A stretch of 64,000 nucleotides of DNA from UBA695 sp042691655 (GCA_042691655.1 CP170506.1:4092001-4156000); one strand, 5' to 3'; positions 17,382 to 26,551 are shown, counted from the first letter of the stretch. A program made the numbers and translations. Notes: generated by a model not told the origin, from the letters alone.

Positions 17382-17522
17382 AAGTTTTTCTATACTGACA
17401 AATTTTACCGCGCAAGGCAACATGATCGCCACACGGGCGTTTCACGAGCAAAATCTCCACTGATCCCCGTAGGAAATCGCTGACAAGATTCCATAATAGA
17501 AGGCCTCCCCAAGGAAAATAGA

Positions 17523-18833
17523 ATGAATCCGCCGAACTTCTCCACCCTCTCCTCAGTCACCCATTCCACCCTGGCCATCATCATGGGCGGCGGTGCCGGA
17601 ACCCGCCTCTTTCCCCTGACCAAGGACCGCTCCAAACCGGCCGTCCCGCTCGGCGGTAAGTACCGGATCGTAGACATCCCGATTTCCAACTGTATCAACT
17701 CTGATTTGCGCCACATTTACGTCCTCACGCAGTTCAACAGTGCATCGTTGCACCGGCACATTGCGAGCGCGTATAAATTTGACCGCTTCTCGCGCTCATT
17801 CGTGGAGATCCTCGCCGCGCAGCAGACCCCCTCGGGCTCCCACTGGTACCAGGGCACCGCCGACGCCGTCCGGCAAAACCTGCAAAACTTCCTGAGCCGT
17901 CCCTACCAATACTACGTGATCCTGAGCGGCGACCAGCTCTACCGCATGGACTTCCGGGACCTGCTCAACCAGCACATCCAGGAAGGGGCCGATATCTCCA
18001 TTGCCACCATCCCGGTCAACCGCGAGGCGGCCAGCGAATTTGGCATCATGCACACCGATGCCACCCGGCAGATCACCCAGTTTGTGGAAAAACCGAAGGA
18101 CCCGGCGGTGCTCGATAGCCTGCGCATTCCCGGCAACCTGATGGAGCAGCTCGGCCACAACCCCGACGAGGAACTCTTCCAGGCCTCCATGGGCATCTAC
18201 GTCTTCAACCGCCAGGCGCTCATCGAGGCGCTCGACAACGACCTTGTAGACTTCGGCAAGCACATCATCCCCCGCTCCATCGAGCACTACAAAGTTCACT
18301 CCTACATCTTCCAGGGCTACTGGGAGGACATCGGAACGATCCGCTCCTTCTTCAACGCCAACCTGGCGCTGACCGACGAAAAGCCCCCCTTCTCGATGTT
18401 CGACACCACGCGCCCCGTCTACACCCACGCCCGGTTCCTGCCCGCCAGCAAAATGCAGGGCGCGCGCATCAACCACTCGATCATCTCCGACGGCTGCACC
18501 ATCACCGACGCCGAGATCGACCACTGCGTGGTGGGCGTGCGCTCCTACATCAAGGCGGGCACAACGATCAAAGACGTCATCCTGATGGGTAACGACTTTT
18601 TCGACGCCGACCTCGCCCTCCACGACGTCGCCGACGGCTGCACCCCGCTGGGCATCGGCCGCAACTGCCAGATCGACCATGCGATCATCGACAAAAACGC
18701 GCGCATCGGCGACAACGTGACGATCAGCCCCAAGGGCAAACCCGCCCACTTCGACGGCCCCAACTACTATATCCGCGAGGGCATCATCATCGTACCGAAG
18801 AACACGACCATCCCGGCGGGTACGGTGATTTAG
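17523..18833 (+). CDS. glgC: Glucose-1-phosphate adenylyltransferase
   Basis: 436 aa, matching bacterial/plant ADP-glucose pyrophosphorylases. It makes ADP-glucose from glucose-1-phosphate and ATP for glycogen synthesis. The nucleotide-binding loop GGGAGTRLFPLTKDRSKPAV is near residues 22-41, followed by YRIVDIPISNCINSDLRHIY and the sugar-binding QGTADAVRQN; the C-terminal half is a left-handed beta-helix (the repeats around NHSIISDGC and DHAIIDKNARIGDNV). No other glycogen genes are nearby. Start ATG gives a roughly 17-residue extension before the loop, normal for the family. Confidence 0.96.
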   Translation: MNPPNFSTLSSVTHSTLAIIMGGGAGTRLFPLTKDRSKPAVPLGGKYRIVDIPISNCINSDLRHIYVLTQFNSASLHRHIASAYKFDRFSRSFVEILAAQQTPSGSHWYQGTADAVRQNLQNFLSRPYQYYVILSGDQLYRMDFRDLLNQHIQEGADISIATIPVNREAASEFGIMHTDATRQITQFVEKPKDPAVLDSLRIPGNLMEQLGHNPDEELFQASMGIYVFNRQALIEALDNDLVDFGKHIIPRSIEHYKVHSYIFQGYWEDIGTIRSFFNANLALTDEKPPFSMFDTTRPVYTHARFLPASKMQGARINHSIISDGCTITDAEIDHCVVGVRSYIKAGTTIKDVILMGNDFFDADLALHDVADGCTPLGIGRNCQIDHAIIDKNARIGDNVTISPKGKPAHFDGPNYYIREGIIIVPKNTTIPAGTVI

Positions 18834-18841
18834 ATTTCACC

Positions 18842-18877
18842 ACAGAGGACACAGAGGACACAGAGGACACAGAGGGC
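18842..18877 (+). repeat. 9-bp tandem repeat (acagaggac) x4
   Basis: Four consecutive copies of ACAGAGGAC, the last with one change (ACAGAGGGC), begin 8 bp after the glgC stop. Being intergenic it is not coding; such CACAGAGGA runs are a recognisable simple-repeat type. Confidence 0.85.
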
Positions 18878-18955
18878 ACGGAGGTAAAGGCAGGAGGTTT
18901 TTGGAGGTGCTTCTCCTCGTGCCCGAGTTTTTTTGGCAGTGCTTTTGCACCCACC

Positions 18956-20395
18956 TCACGCCCGCATCATCCGGCCCAGCTCTGCCAGCGCGGCCTCCGT
19001 GCGCTCGTTCCACGAAACGCCCGCGTTAAGCCGGATAAAATTGCGGTACTTCTGCTTGGGCGAAAAGATCGGCCCGGGCGCGATGCTGATATTCCGCTCC
19101 AGCGCCCGGTAAAACAGCTCCATCGCGTCGATGGACTCCGGCAACTCCACCCACAGCACCTGGCCGCCCGCCGGACGCGTCACTCGGGTCCCCTCGGGGA
19201 AATGTTCGCCAATGGCATGGGTGAGCAGCGCCGTCTGCTCCGCGTAGAGCTTCCGCAATTTGCGCAAATGGTGCTCGTACCCCCCGGTGGCCAGGTAATC
19301 GGCAATCGCCAACTCCGGCAGCGTGGCATTGCCGAGCGAACTAACCATCTTGAGGTGCGTCACCTTCTCGCGGAAGCGCCCCGGAGCCGCCCAGCCGACC
19401 CGATACCCCGGCGCCAAGGTCTTTGAAAACGAATCGCACAGGAGCACCAGGCCGTTGCGGTCGAAGGATTTGACCGTCTTGGGCCGGTAGGGGCCAAACG
19501 CAATCTCCCCGTAAGTGTCGTCCTCGATGAGCGGGATTTCCCGCCGCGCCAACATCTCTGCCAACTGCTGCTTGTGCTCGTCGCTCATGCAGCAGCCCAG
19601 CGGGTTGTGGAAATTTGGCACGAAAACGCACGCCTTCACCGGCTGGCTCTCCAGCGCGAAGGCCAGCGCCTCCAGGCTCACGCCGTCACGCGGGTGGGTG
19701 GGGATCTCCAGCGCCTTCATCCCCAGGGATTCAATGCACGTCAGCACCCCGAAATACGAGGGCGATTCAATGGCGATGGTATCCCCGGCCTGGGCCACCG
19801 CCCGCAGGCATAAGTAGAGCGCCTCGGTACCGCCGCAGGTAACGATCACATCATCGGCGGAAAGCGCCGTGCCGTTTTCCAGCGCCCGCCGGGCGATCTG
19901 CACGCGCAATGCCTGGCTGCCCGGCACGATCTCGTAGCCCGTCCCGCCGTCGCTGCGCCGCCGTCCCGCGGCCGCCATCATCCGGTTGAGCGCCGCCGCG
20001 GGGAGCCACTCCGGGCAGGGCAGCGCCGCGCCGAATTTCACCGCATCCGGGTCATGCGTCATCTCCATGAGCCGCATCACCTGGAGCGAAAGCTCGCTGA
20101 CATGCACCGAGGTCGGCTTGGGCGCGGGGCGCGACATCCCCGGCTCCTCGGGCCGCTCCCAGCCCCGGGACCGCACGAAATAGCCGGACTGGGGCCGCGC
20201 CTCGATGGCCCGCTCGTTCTCCAAAACCCCGTAGGCCTGGAGCACCGTCGAAATGCTCACCCGCCGCTGGCGCGCCATGCGGCGCACGGAGGGAATCCGC
20301 TCCCCCGGGCGCAGCGTGCCGTTGCCGATCATCCCCCGGAGCTGCTCCGCGAGTTCCTCGTACAACAGCGGCTTTTCGGCAGAAGGCGTGTTCAT
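18956..20395 (-). CDS. MocR-type transcriptional regulator with aminotransferase domain (GntR/PLP family)
   Basis: 479 aa from ATG 20393-20395; upstream in-frame codons (MLLGFLLNCDC...) lack support. The N-terminal winged helix reads LYEELAEQLRGMIGNGTLRP, then GERIPSVRRMARQRRVSIST, the GntR DNA-binding pattern. The C-terminal 350 residues are a class I aminotransferase fold with VTCGGTEALYLCLRAVAQAG and the PLP-lysine context LCDSFSKTLAPGYRVGW. MocR proteins bind DNA and sense an amino compound through PLP. It faces a DUF2917 gene across about 150 bp, the usual MocR arrangement with a divergently transcribed target. Confidence 0.92.
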   Translation of the reverse strand: MNTPSAEKPLLYEELAEQLRGMIGNGTLRPGERIPSVRRMARQRRVSISTVLQAYGVLENERAIEARPQSGYFVRSRGWERPEEPGMSRPAPKPTSVHVSELSLQVMRLMEMTHDPDAVKFGAALPCPEWLPAAALNRMMAAAGRRRSDGGTGYEIVPGSQALRVQIARRALENGTALSADDVIVTCGGTEALYLCLRAVAQAGDTIAIESPSYFGVLTCIESLGMKALEIPTHPRDGVSLEALAFALESQPVKACVFVPNFHNPLGCCMSDEHKQQLAEMLARREIPLIEDDTYGEIAFGPYRPKTVKSFDRNGLVLLCDSFSKTLAPGYRVGWAAPGRFREKVTHLKMVSSLGNATLPELAIADYLATGGYEHHLRKLRKLYAEQTALLTHAIGEHFPEGTRVTRPAGGQVLWVELPESIDAMELFYRALERNISIAPGPIFSPKQKYRNFIRLNAGVSWNERTEAALAELGRMMRA

Positions 20396-20546
20396 TACCC
20401 CCGAGCTTACCGCCAAACCGGCACAAGCACAGTCACAGTTCAGCAAAAAACCGAGGAGCACAGTTCGCGCCCGGCCCGGCTGTACCGCCCGGAAACCTCG
20501 CGCTCTGAATCTGTTCCGCTCCCGCTTCCCAGCCTACCCTTGGGGC

Positions 20547-20837
20547 ATGATCACTCCGGAAACCACCCTGCCCGGCTCGTGCCGGGTTTCGCCGGTCCAA
20601 TTCATCGCCAAAGGAGAGCTCCTCCGCGTCCCTGGAGACGGCGGAGGGTTTCGCATCGAATGCCGCAGCGGCAAGGTCTGGATCACCCAGGAGGGCGATC
20701 CGCGCGACCTCGTGCTTGAGCGCGGCGAAGCCGCCGAAACGGAAGGCCACGGCCTGGTGCTCGTGGAGTCCCTCTGCCCGGCGCTCGTCCGAGTCACGCC
20801 GCTTGACGCATTGCCTACACCAGATTTTCTGGATTAA
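20547..20837 (+). CDS. Small DUF2917 domain protein
   Basis: 96 aa from ATG 20547. The segment FRIECRSGKVWITQEGDPRD, followed by LVLERGEAAETEG, matches the DUF2917 cupin-like small-domain pattern (GxVWITQEGDPRDxVLxxGE). Function is unknown. It is divergent from a MocR-type regulator and may be its target (inference). Its 3' end overlaps the convergent aminopeptidase gene by 23 bp, tail to tail. A longer in-frame extension upstream overlaps the regulator gene antisense and is rejected. Confidence 0.72.
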   Translation: MITPETTLPGSCRVSPVQFIAKGELLRVPGDGGGFRIECRSGKVWITQEGDPRDLVLERGEAAETEGHGLVLVESLCPALVRVTPLDALPTPDFLD

Positions 20838-21924
20838 GCGCCTGGAGCTCCTCGGGCACGAAGCGCCCGTTCTCGCGCACCAGCTCGCCGTCGAGGTGGA
20901 TCGTGCCGCCGCCGTAGTCCTCGCGCTGGATATTCACCATGTCCCAGTGGATCTGCGAGCGGTTGCCGTTGTCGGCGTTCTCGTAAGCCTGGCCCGGGGT
21001 AAAGTGGAAGGACCCGGAAATCTTCTCGTCGAACAAAATGTCCCGCATCGGGTGGAGGATGTACGGGTTAAAGGCGAAGGAAAACTCGCCCACGTAGCGC
21101 GCCCCTTCGTCGGAGTCGAGAATCTCGTTGAGCCGCTTGGTGTTGTTGCCCGTGGCGTCCACCACCTTGCCGTCCTTGAACTCCAGCCGGATCGCGTCAA
21201 ACGGCGTGCCCTGGTAAATCGTCGGCGCATTAAAGGTAATGACCCCCTGCACCGAGTCGCGCACGGGCGCGGTGAAGACCTCGCCGTCGGGGATGTTGTG
21301 CTTGCCGCCGCACGGGATCGCCGCGATGCCTTTGATGGAGAACTTGAGATCCGTGCCCGGGCCTTTGATCTCCACTTTGTCCGAGCGCATCATCCACTTG
21401 GCCAGCGCCGCCATGCCCGGCTGCATCCGGGCGTAGTCGAGCGTGCAGACGTTGAAATAAAAATCCTCGAACTGCTCGGTGCTCATCCCGGCCTGCTGCG
21501 CCATCGCGGACGAGGGCCAGCGCAGCACACACCAGCGGGTCTTGCCCACGCGGTGGTCGAGGACCGGCTTCATCTTTTGCGAAACGAGCTTCATGCGCTC
21601 GGCGGGAATGTCGCTCATCTCCGCGATATTGTGGCTGCCGCGCACGGCGACGTAGGCGTCCACCTTTTGCATCCGGGCCAGCTCCAGCTCGGCAATCACG
21701 TCGTACTGCGAGGCCCCCGCCTCGCGCGCCATCTCGCGCGCCACCCGGGCCTGGTGAACCTGTACCAGCGGATCGGCGCCCAGCGCGCGGGCCGCGCGGA
21801 TCAAGGCCACCGTCATTTCCTCGGGAATGTCGAAGGCGTCGATCAGAATTCTGTCGCCTTTTTTCAACGCTGTTGAAAAACCGACGAGCGCCGCCGCGAG
21901 CTTGTCAAAACGTGGGTCGTGCAT
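20815..21924 (-). CDS. M29 family aminopeptidase
   Basis: 369 aa, typical for thermophilic-type aminopeptidases AmpS/AmpT/PepS. These are cytoplasmic two-metal enzymes that remove N-terminal residues from peptides. Metal-ligand regions of the family are visible as IPDGEVFTAPVRDSVQG (Glu), GARYVGEFSFAFNP (Glu) and NRSQIHWDMVNIQ (His, Asp). The N-terminal domain (ILIDAFDIPEEMTVALIRAA) is also typical. ATG 21922-21924 is the only sensible start. It is convergent with the DUF2917 gene and divergent from a small unknown gene. Confidence 0.93.
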   Translation of the reverse strand: MHDPRFDKLAAALVGFSTALKKGDRILIDAFDIPEEMTVALIRAARALGADPLVQVHQARVAREMAREAGASQYDVIAELELARMQKVDAYVAVRGSHNIAEMSDIPAERMKLVSQKMKPVLDHRVGKTRWCVLRWPSSAMAQQAGMSTEQFEDFYFNVCTLDYARMQPGMAALAKWMMRSDKVEIKGPGTDLKFSIKGIAAIPCGGKHNIPDGEVFTAPVRDSVQGVITFNAPTIYQGTPFDAIRLEFKDGKVVDATGNNTKRLNEILDSDEGARYVGEFSFAFNPYILHPMRDILFDEKISGSFHFTPGQAYENADNGNRSQIHWDMVNIQREDYGGGTIHLDGELVRENGRFVPEELQALNPENLV

Positions 21925-22013
21925 AGGTGGAAGTGTGGCTCAAGCCACCGGATAAATGCAAACTTTTCAAGCGCAACGTGATCTTTGCTCGCATTTTGCC
22001 CGGGAGTATGGTA

Positions 22014-22334
22014 ATGGAAAGGATGAACCAAACTTCCAGCGGCTTCTCGCGACGGGGCCCTGACACGATTACGGAAGAGCTGGTCGCGGTGCTTCTTAAA
22101 AATAATCCGTTCGAATTCAAGGCTTTGTTTGAAGTCCTCTACGCGAACCTTCGGGCGCGCAATGCTGCAAGCGGCGGCGAGGAAATGCTCCGCCTTCGGG
22201 CCTACGAAAAGCTTCAATCACTGGTTGGTTCGGGAGCCGTACGCAAAACCGGCAAGAGCTACCAGGGCATCAAGACCGCCCTCATGGACCTGAACGCGCG
22301 AATGGTGGAGTTCCGCGCCCGCGTGGCCCACTAG
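22014..22334 (+). CDS. Conserved small protein of unknown function
   Basis: About 106 aa. I do not recognise a family. It is basic, mostly helical, with TEELVAVLLKNNPFEFKALF then EVLYANLRARNAASGGEEML, and a Lys-rich segment AVRKTGKSYQGIKTALMDL. ATG 22014 has GGGAG about seven bases upstream; ATG 22008 and 22026 are alternatives. It lies between a divergent aminopeptidase gene and a convergent sigma factor gene, so it is likely a single-gene unit. Confidence 0.65.
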   Translation: MERMNQTSSGFSRRGPDTITEELVAVLLKNNPFEFKALFEVLYANLRARNAASGGEEMLRLRAYEKLQSLVGSGAVRKTGKSYQGIKTALMDLNARMVEFRARVAH

Positions 22335-22351
22335 CAAAAGACAAGGGAAAC

Positions 22352-22383
22352 GCGGAGAGAGCGCCCCAGCTCGCCTTCTCCGC
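22352..22383. terminator. Bidirectional hairpin between convergent genes
   Basis: GCGGAGA (22352-22358) pairs with TCTCCGC (22377-22383), with GAGC/GCTC pairing inside, in the 65-bp gap between two convergent genes. No strong T-run; a modest terminator candidate for both strands. Confidence 0.45.
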
Positions 22384-22399
22384 ATCTCCTGGGTCCTTT

Positions 22400-23146
22400 T
22401 CACAGCTCCCCCGCGAGCACTTCGAGCGAGAGACTCAGTTTTTTGAGCCCCAGCTCGATGCGCGTCTTAATGGTGCCCAGCGGGATGCCCGTATGGGCGG
22501 CGATTTCACGCTGGCTCATGCCTTTGAAGAACGCGTATTCGATCGCCTCGCGCTGGAACTGAGGCAGCTCGGCCATGCGCGCCTGGATGAAGGCCCGAAC
22601 GTCGGCGCTTTCCGAATCGCCGTCAGCGCGGCCCGAGATCCACGCCGCCGGATCGTGCTTCACCTCGACTTCCAGGCGATCCGTCGCGCGCGAATAGCTC
22701 TGGCGTTTGCGCAACCGGTCGATACCGCGCCGCCGCGCCATCGTCACCAGCCACCCGAGCGCCTTGCCTTTTTCCGCTGAGTATTTCGACGCGTGGTTCC
22801 ACGCCTCGAAAAACACCTCCATCAGCACATCCTCGGCCTCGGCCTCATTGTGGATGATTTTAAAGATGACGCTTTTGACGACACCCGCATGGCGGTCAAA
22901 AAGCTTCTCCAGCGCCCGGGGATCGCCCGTCGCCACCCGCGTCATGAGCGCCTCGTCCGTCTCGTCATCCTGGGCAGCCTTGCGGGCTCCCCGGCGGCGA
23001 TAAGCGTACGTTTCGGCAGGCGCCTCCTCCGTGGGCTCCTCCGCGGGCTCCACGGGTTCAACCGTTTCCACGGTATCCGCCGCTTCCGTGCCTTCTTCGA
23101 CTTCAGTCAATATTTCGTGGTCTTCCTGACAGAGCTCCATTTTCAT
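22400..23146 (-). CDS. RNA polymerase sigma-70 factor, ECF type
   Basis: 248 aa. An acidic, low-complexity N-terminal extension of about 60 residues (EEGTEAADTVETVEPVEPAE) precedes sigma region 2 (LEKLFDRHAGVVKSVIFKII, then AEDVLMEVFFEAWNHASKYS) and region 4 with its HTH (GMSQREIAAHTGIPLGTIKT RIELGL split here by one space). It would direct RNA polymerase to a specific set of promoters. No anti-sigma gene lies next to it in the window, which is unusual for this class; control could be at transcription or through the acidic extension (inference). ATG 23146 or 23140 may be used. Confidence 0.92.
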   Translation of the reverse strand: MKMELCQEDHEILTEVEEGTEAADTVETVEPVEPAEEPTEEAPAETYAYRRRGARKAAQDDETDEALMTRVATGDPRALEKLFDRHAGVVKSVIFKIIHNEAEAEDVLMEVFFEAWNHASKYSAEKGKALGWLVTMARRRGIDRLRKRQSYSRATDRLEVEVKHDPAAWISGRADGDSESADVRAFIQARMAELPQFQREAIEYAFFKGMSQREIAAHTGIPLGTIKTRIELGLKKLSLSLEVLAGEL

Positions 23147-23293
23147 AACCCCTCCCTCTGATTTCCTAATAAGGGAAGAGAGAGCGACCGCCGTGCCATC
23201 CCATGTTTTACAGGGAAAACGGCCTCGTCACCCCGCCCGAAGTGTCCTGAAAAAGGTCATAACCGTCTGCCCGGCATCACGCCCCAAGCTCAC

Positions 23294-24496
23294 TCAAGCC
23301 GCCGTCCCTTCCGATTTCCCCGCGCGGCCCTCCACCACGTCGTCAACATGCCGCTCCAGCCGGGCCACCACGGCATCCCAGGAATGCAGCTTGGCCAGCT
23401 CGATGCCCTGGCGAATGCGCTCCGGGTCCGGGCTGGCCAGCGCCTGGCGGCACAGGTCGATAAACTCCTCGTGCGACTGCGCCACGTGCGCCACGTCGCT
23501 GAACTGCCGCTCCACGTCTTCAATGGCCGAAGAGACAATCGGCCGCCCCGTGGCCATATATTCCAGCGCCTTGGTCGGGTTGATGAACTCCGTCGCCGCG
23601 TTGATGGCAAAGGGCATCAGGCAAACATTGAACCGGCTGGCATAGTGCGGCAACTGGGCGTACGCGCGCCCGCCGAGCCAGTGGATATTGCCGCGCCGAG
23701 GCAACACGCTCTCCTCGACCTTGGTACGCGGCCCCACCATGACCAGGTTCCACGACGGCTCGCTATCGGCGATCCGCGCCACCAGCTCGTAATCCATCCG
23801 CTCATCCACCACGCCAAAAAACCCGAACACGGGGCCCTGTAAATTCGCAATATCCTCCGGCAGCACGGCCGAGCCATTGCGCGCCAGGCCGAAATGGTGC
23901 TCATCCACGCCGCAGCCGAAGGAGTGGCAATTAGAGTGCAGGGCCGATTTGGCCTCGTGGATCTTCGGCCCGCCCGCAAAAACCACATCGGCCAGCGCCA
24001 GGAGTTCTCGCTCGCGCTTCACCAGCTCCGCCGGAGCCCCCTTGAACTGCGAAAGCTCGTCCATGCAATCGTAGACGACGGCGATTTCCCCCAGCCGCCC
24101 CGCGAAAGCCGTGACCGCCATCGGGTCATAGAACCACTGCACGGGATCACGAAATTCCTCGCCCAGCGGCCCGGAAAGAAGTGCCTCCACCAGCCGGAAA
24201 CGCTCCGCGTCAACCCACGCGCCATCCATCCAGCGTCGCGCGGGCATCAGAGAGCGGAGCAAGGTCACGTTAGGGTATTGCGGCACCTCGCTTAAGATCG
24301 CGCAAGGCTCGGCGACGCCCTCGTCCGGGTAGGGCCCTTCCAGAAAGAGCACCCGGTGCCGGGCAGAGAGCCGGGAGAGGAACTGCTGGGGGCGTTGCCA
24401 GACCCAGTCCCAGCTCAGGTGAGAGTGAACGATCAGGGGATAGCTGCCTGCGTTTTGCCGGGGATTGGACCGCAGTCCTTGGGTGTCGATCTCCAT
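23294..24496 (-). CDS. Glycosyltransferase, GT-B fold (GT4/GT1-like)
   Basis: 400 aa. The N-terminal half (PLIVHSHLSWDWVWQRPQQF) resembles proteins that start with an HxHxxWDWVxQRPQ motif. The C-terminal half has GFFGVVDERMDYELV, GNIHWLGGRAYAQLPHYASR and NPTKALEYMATGRPIVSS, the E-x7-E-like donor-binding block of GT-B enzymes of family GT4. It probably adds a sugar to an exopolysaccharide or LPS-type polymer from a nucleotide-sugar donor. Acceptor and donor cannot be told from the sequence. Flanked by intergenic DNA on both sides, so likely monocistronic. Confidence 0.87.
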   Translation of the reverse strand: MEIDTQGLRSNPRQNAGSYPLIVHSHLSWDWVWQRPQQFLSRLSARHRVLFLEGPYPDEGVAEPCAILSEVPQYPNVTLLRSLMPARRWMDGAWVDAERFRLVEALLSGPLGEEFRDPVQWFYDPMAVTAFAGRLGEIAVVYDCMDELSQFKGAPAELVKRERELLALADVVFAGGPKIHEAKSALHSNCHSFGCGVDEHHFGLARNGSAVLPEDIANLQGPVFGFFGVVDERMDYELVARIADSEPSWNLVMVGPRTKVEESVLPRRGNIHWLGGRAYAQLPHYASRFNVCLMPFAINAATEFINPTKALEYMATGRPIVSSAIEDVERQFSDVAHVAQSHEEFIDLCRQALASPDPERIRQGIELAKLHSWDAVVARLERHVDDVVEGRAGKSEGTAA

Positions 24497-24613
24497 ACCT
24501 CAGAAAACGGCAACCCATTCCGCAACGGCCTTACGGTAAACCCCGGTCAGGCCCGGGGGCGGGCCATGGTTGGAACTGAGCGGCACCTACAGCCTAAAAT
24601 CAGGAATAGGATT

Positions 24614-24758
24614 GGCCGCAAAAGGGCGCAAAAAGCGCAAATTAAAGAGATACGCCGATTTTGAAGAGATGTTTAGACTCACCCATAGGGTGAACTTCAA
24701 ATGAGATATTTTGTGATCTGAACCTTCTGTTTTTGCGCCTATTGCGCTTTTTTGCGGC
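24614..24758. repeat. Inverted pair of GCGCAAA-rich short repeats
   Basis: GGCCGCAAAAGGGCGCAAAA (from 24613) and its imperfect mirror TTTTTGCGCCTATTGCGCTT (from 24730) flank about 85 bp between the glycosyltransferase and ptsI genes. A third related copy (CTGCGCCCTTTGCGCCTTTT) lies at 51219-51238 upstream of ahcY. They look like a dispersed short-repeat family. Confidence 0.55.
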
Positions 24759-24784
24759 TATTTCCCTTGCCGCTTTTAGGCCCT

Positions 24785-26551
24785 CTACACCATCAACTCC
24801 GGATAGTGCGCTTTGGCAATCGCCTCGCACTTCTCCAGAATCGCTTCGGCGGATTCCATGTTTTTCACCTCGTCGACGAGCTGCAAGCAGACGCCGATAT
24901 CGAGGCTTTGCACGGCCCGCTTCACCCGGGGGACCAGCGCGGCCCCGGTGCTCAGCTCGTCCACGCCGAGGCCCACCAAGAGCGGCGTGAGCGCGATCTC
25001 GCCCGCCATTTCACCGCAGACCCCCACCCATAGATTGTGGGCGTGGGCCGCGTTGACGATCATCTTGATCAGCCGGATGATCGCCGGGTGGGTCGGCTCG
25101 TAAAGGTGGGCAATGCGCTCGTTGATCCGGTCCACGGCGATCGTGTATTGGATCAAGTCATTGGTCCCGATGCTGAAAAAATCGACTTCCTTGGCCAGCA
25201 GGTCGGCCACGAGCGCGGCGCTGGGCACTTCGATCATCGCGCCCACTTCCATGTGCTCGTTGAACGGGATGCCTTTCTCGCGGAGTTCCTGGCGGCACTC
25301 TTCGAGCACGGCGTTCGCCCGGCGCAGTTCGTCCACGCCGGAGATCATCGGAAACATCATGCGGATATTCCCCAGGGCACTGGCCCTCAGGATGGCGCGC
25401 AGCTGGGTCTTAAAGACGTCGACGCGCTCCAGGCAGAAGCGGATGGCACGCCAGCCGAGGAACGGGTTGAGCTCCGAGGGGAGCTGCAAGGCGCTCATGA
25501 ACTTGTCGCCGCCTAAGTCGAGCGTGCGGATGATCACCGACTGGTCAGGGATCTCCTTCGCCACGGCGAGGTAGTTCTCGTACTGCTCCTCTTCGTTGGG
25601 CAGCTCGTTCTTGTTGATGTAGAAAAATTCCGTCCGGTAGAGGCCGATGCCCTCCGCGCCGCTTTGCTTGACCAAGTCGATGTCGCTCGGCAGCTCGATA
25701 TTGGCGGAAAGGGTGATGTGGCGACCGTCCAGCGTAGTGGAGACAGTCTCGCGCAGGGCGTCCAGCTTGTCCTCGACCTCGGTCTTTTTGACCTCCAGCT
25801 CGCCGTATTCCCAGAGGGTTTGGTCGCTCGGGTTGACGATTAAGAGCCCGCTGTAGCCGTCCAGGAGGACGTGGTCGCCGGAAAGGAGGGAGTCGCTGAC
25901 GTTGTGCAGGGCCACCACCGCGGGGATGTTGAGCGAACGGGCCATGATGGCCGTGTGCGAGGTGCGGCTGCCGACGTCGGTGGCGAAGCCGAGCACCAGC
26001 TTGCGGTTGAGCTGGGCGGTGTCCGAGGGGGTTAAATTGTGCGCCACCAGGATGTGTGGCACGTCGATCTGCGAGGCGCTGTGGGGGTCCCGGCCCATCA
26101 GGTTGCGCACGACGCGGCGGCAGACGTCGTTGATGTCCAGGGCGCGCTCGCGCAGGTAGGGGTCGTCGATTTCGCTCAGCGTCTTGGCGTAGCGGTTGGC
26201 GACTTGTTGGAAAATGTACTCGATGTTGTACTGGTCGCGGTCCAGCGTGCGCAGCACCTCGTCGATGAGCGTGCGGTCCTCGACGACCAGCAGGTGGGCG
26301 TCGAAGATGCTGGCGTCTTTCGCGCCGATGGCCCCGGCGATCCGGTTCTGCATTTCGACGATTTGCTCGCGCGTCCGGAGCAGGGCGGCCTCGAACCGGG
26401 CGACTTCCCCGGGGACCTCCCAGTCCTCGATTCTGCGGGAGGGGGCTTCTTCATCCTCCGGGCGGAGTACGAAGACGGTTCCACGCGCAATGCCGGGCGA
26501 TACGCCCACACCATGGAAACGTCGTTCTACTCGCTGCTGGGTATCGCTCAT
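24785..26551 (-). CDS. ptsI: Phosphoenolpyruvate--protein phosphotransferase (PTS enzyme I)
   Basis: 588 aa, close to the usual 570-580. It transfers phosphate from PEP to HPr, starting the phosphotransferase cascade. The phosphorylated His lies near residue 200 in GSRTSHTAIMARSLNIPAVV; the PEP-binding barrel shows GIGLYRTEFFYINKNELP, LDLGGDKFMSALQLPSELNP and, near residue 511, GVCGEMAGE with the conserved catalytic Cys. It lies 129 bp downstream of ptsH, with a hairpin in the gap. No sugar-specific EII gene is near, so substrate or regulatory role is open. Confidence 0.97.
   Translation of the reverse strand: MSDTQQRVERRFHGVGVSPGIARGTVFVLRPEDEEAPSRRIEDWEVPGEVARFEAALLRTREQIVEMQNRIAGAIGAKDASIFDAHLLVVEDRTLIDEVLRTLDRDQYNIEYIFQQVANRYAKTLSEIDDPYLRERALDINDVCRRVVRNLMGRDPHSASQIDVPHILVAHNLTPSDTAQLNRKLVLGFATDVGSRTSHTAIMARSLNIPAVVALHNVSDSLLSGDHVLLDGYSGLLIVNPSDQTLWEYGELEVKKTEVEDKLDALRETVSTTLDGRHITLSANIELPSDIDLVKQSGAEGIGLYRTEFFYINKNELPNEEEQYENYLAVAKEIPDQSVIIRTLDLGGDKFMSALQLPSELNPFLGWRAIRFCLERVDVFKTQLRAILRASALGNIRMMFPMISGVDELRRANAVLEECRQELREKGIPFNEHMEVGAMIEVPSAALVADLLAKEVDFFSIGTNDLIQYTIAVDRINERIAHLYEPTHPAIIRLIKMIVNAAHAHNLWVGVCGEMAGEIALTPLLVGLGVDELSTGAALVPRVKRAVQSLDIGVCLQLVDEVKNMESAEAILEKCEAIAKAHYPELMV

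Noticed and set aside
17382..17522. glmS ribozyme upstream of glmS
   Set aside because: 141-bp divergent gap lacks the conserved ribozyme core and belongs to two promoters.
20253..20546. N-terminal extension of the DUF2917 frame
   Set aside because: It overlaps the MocR gene antisense; the start at ATG 20547 gives a complete domain.
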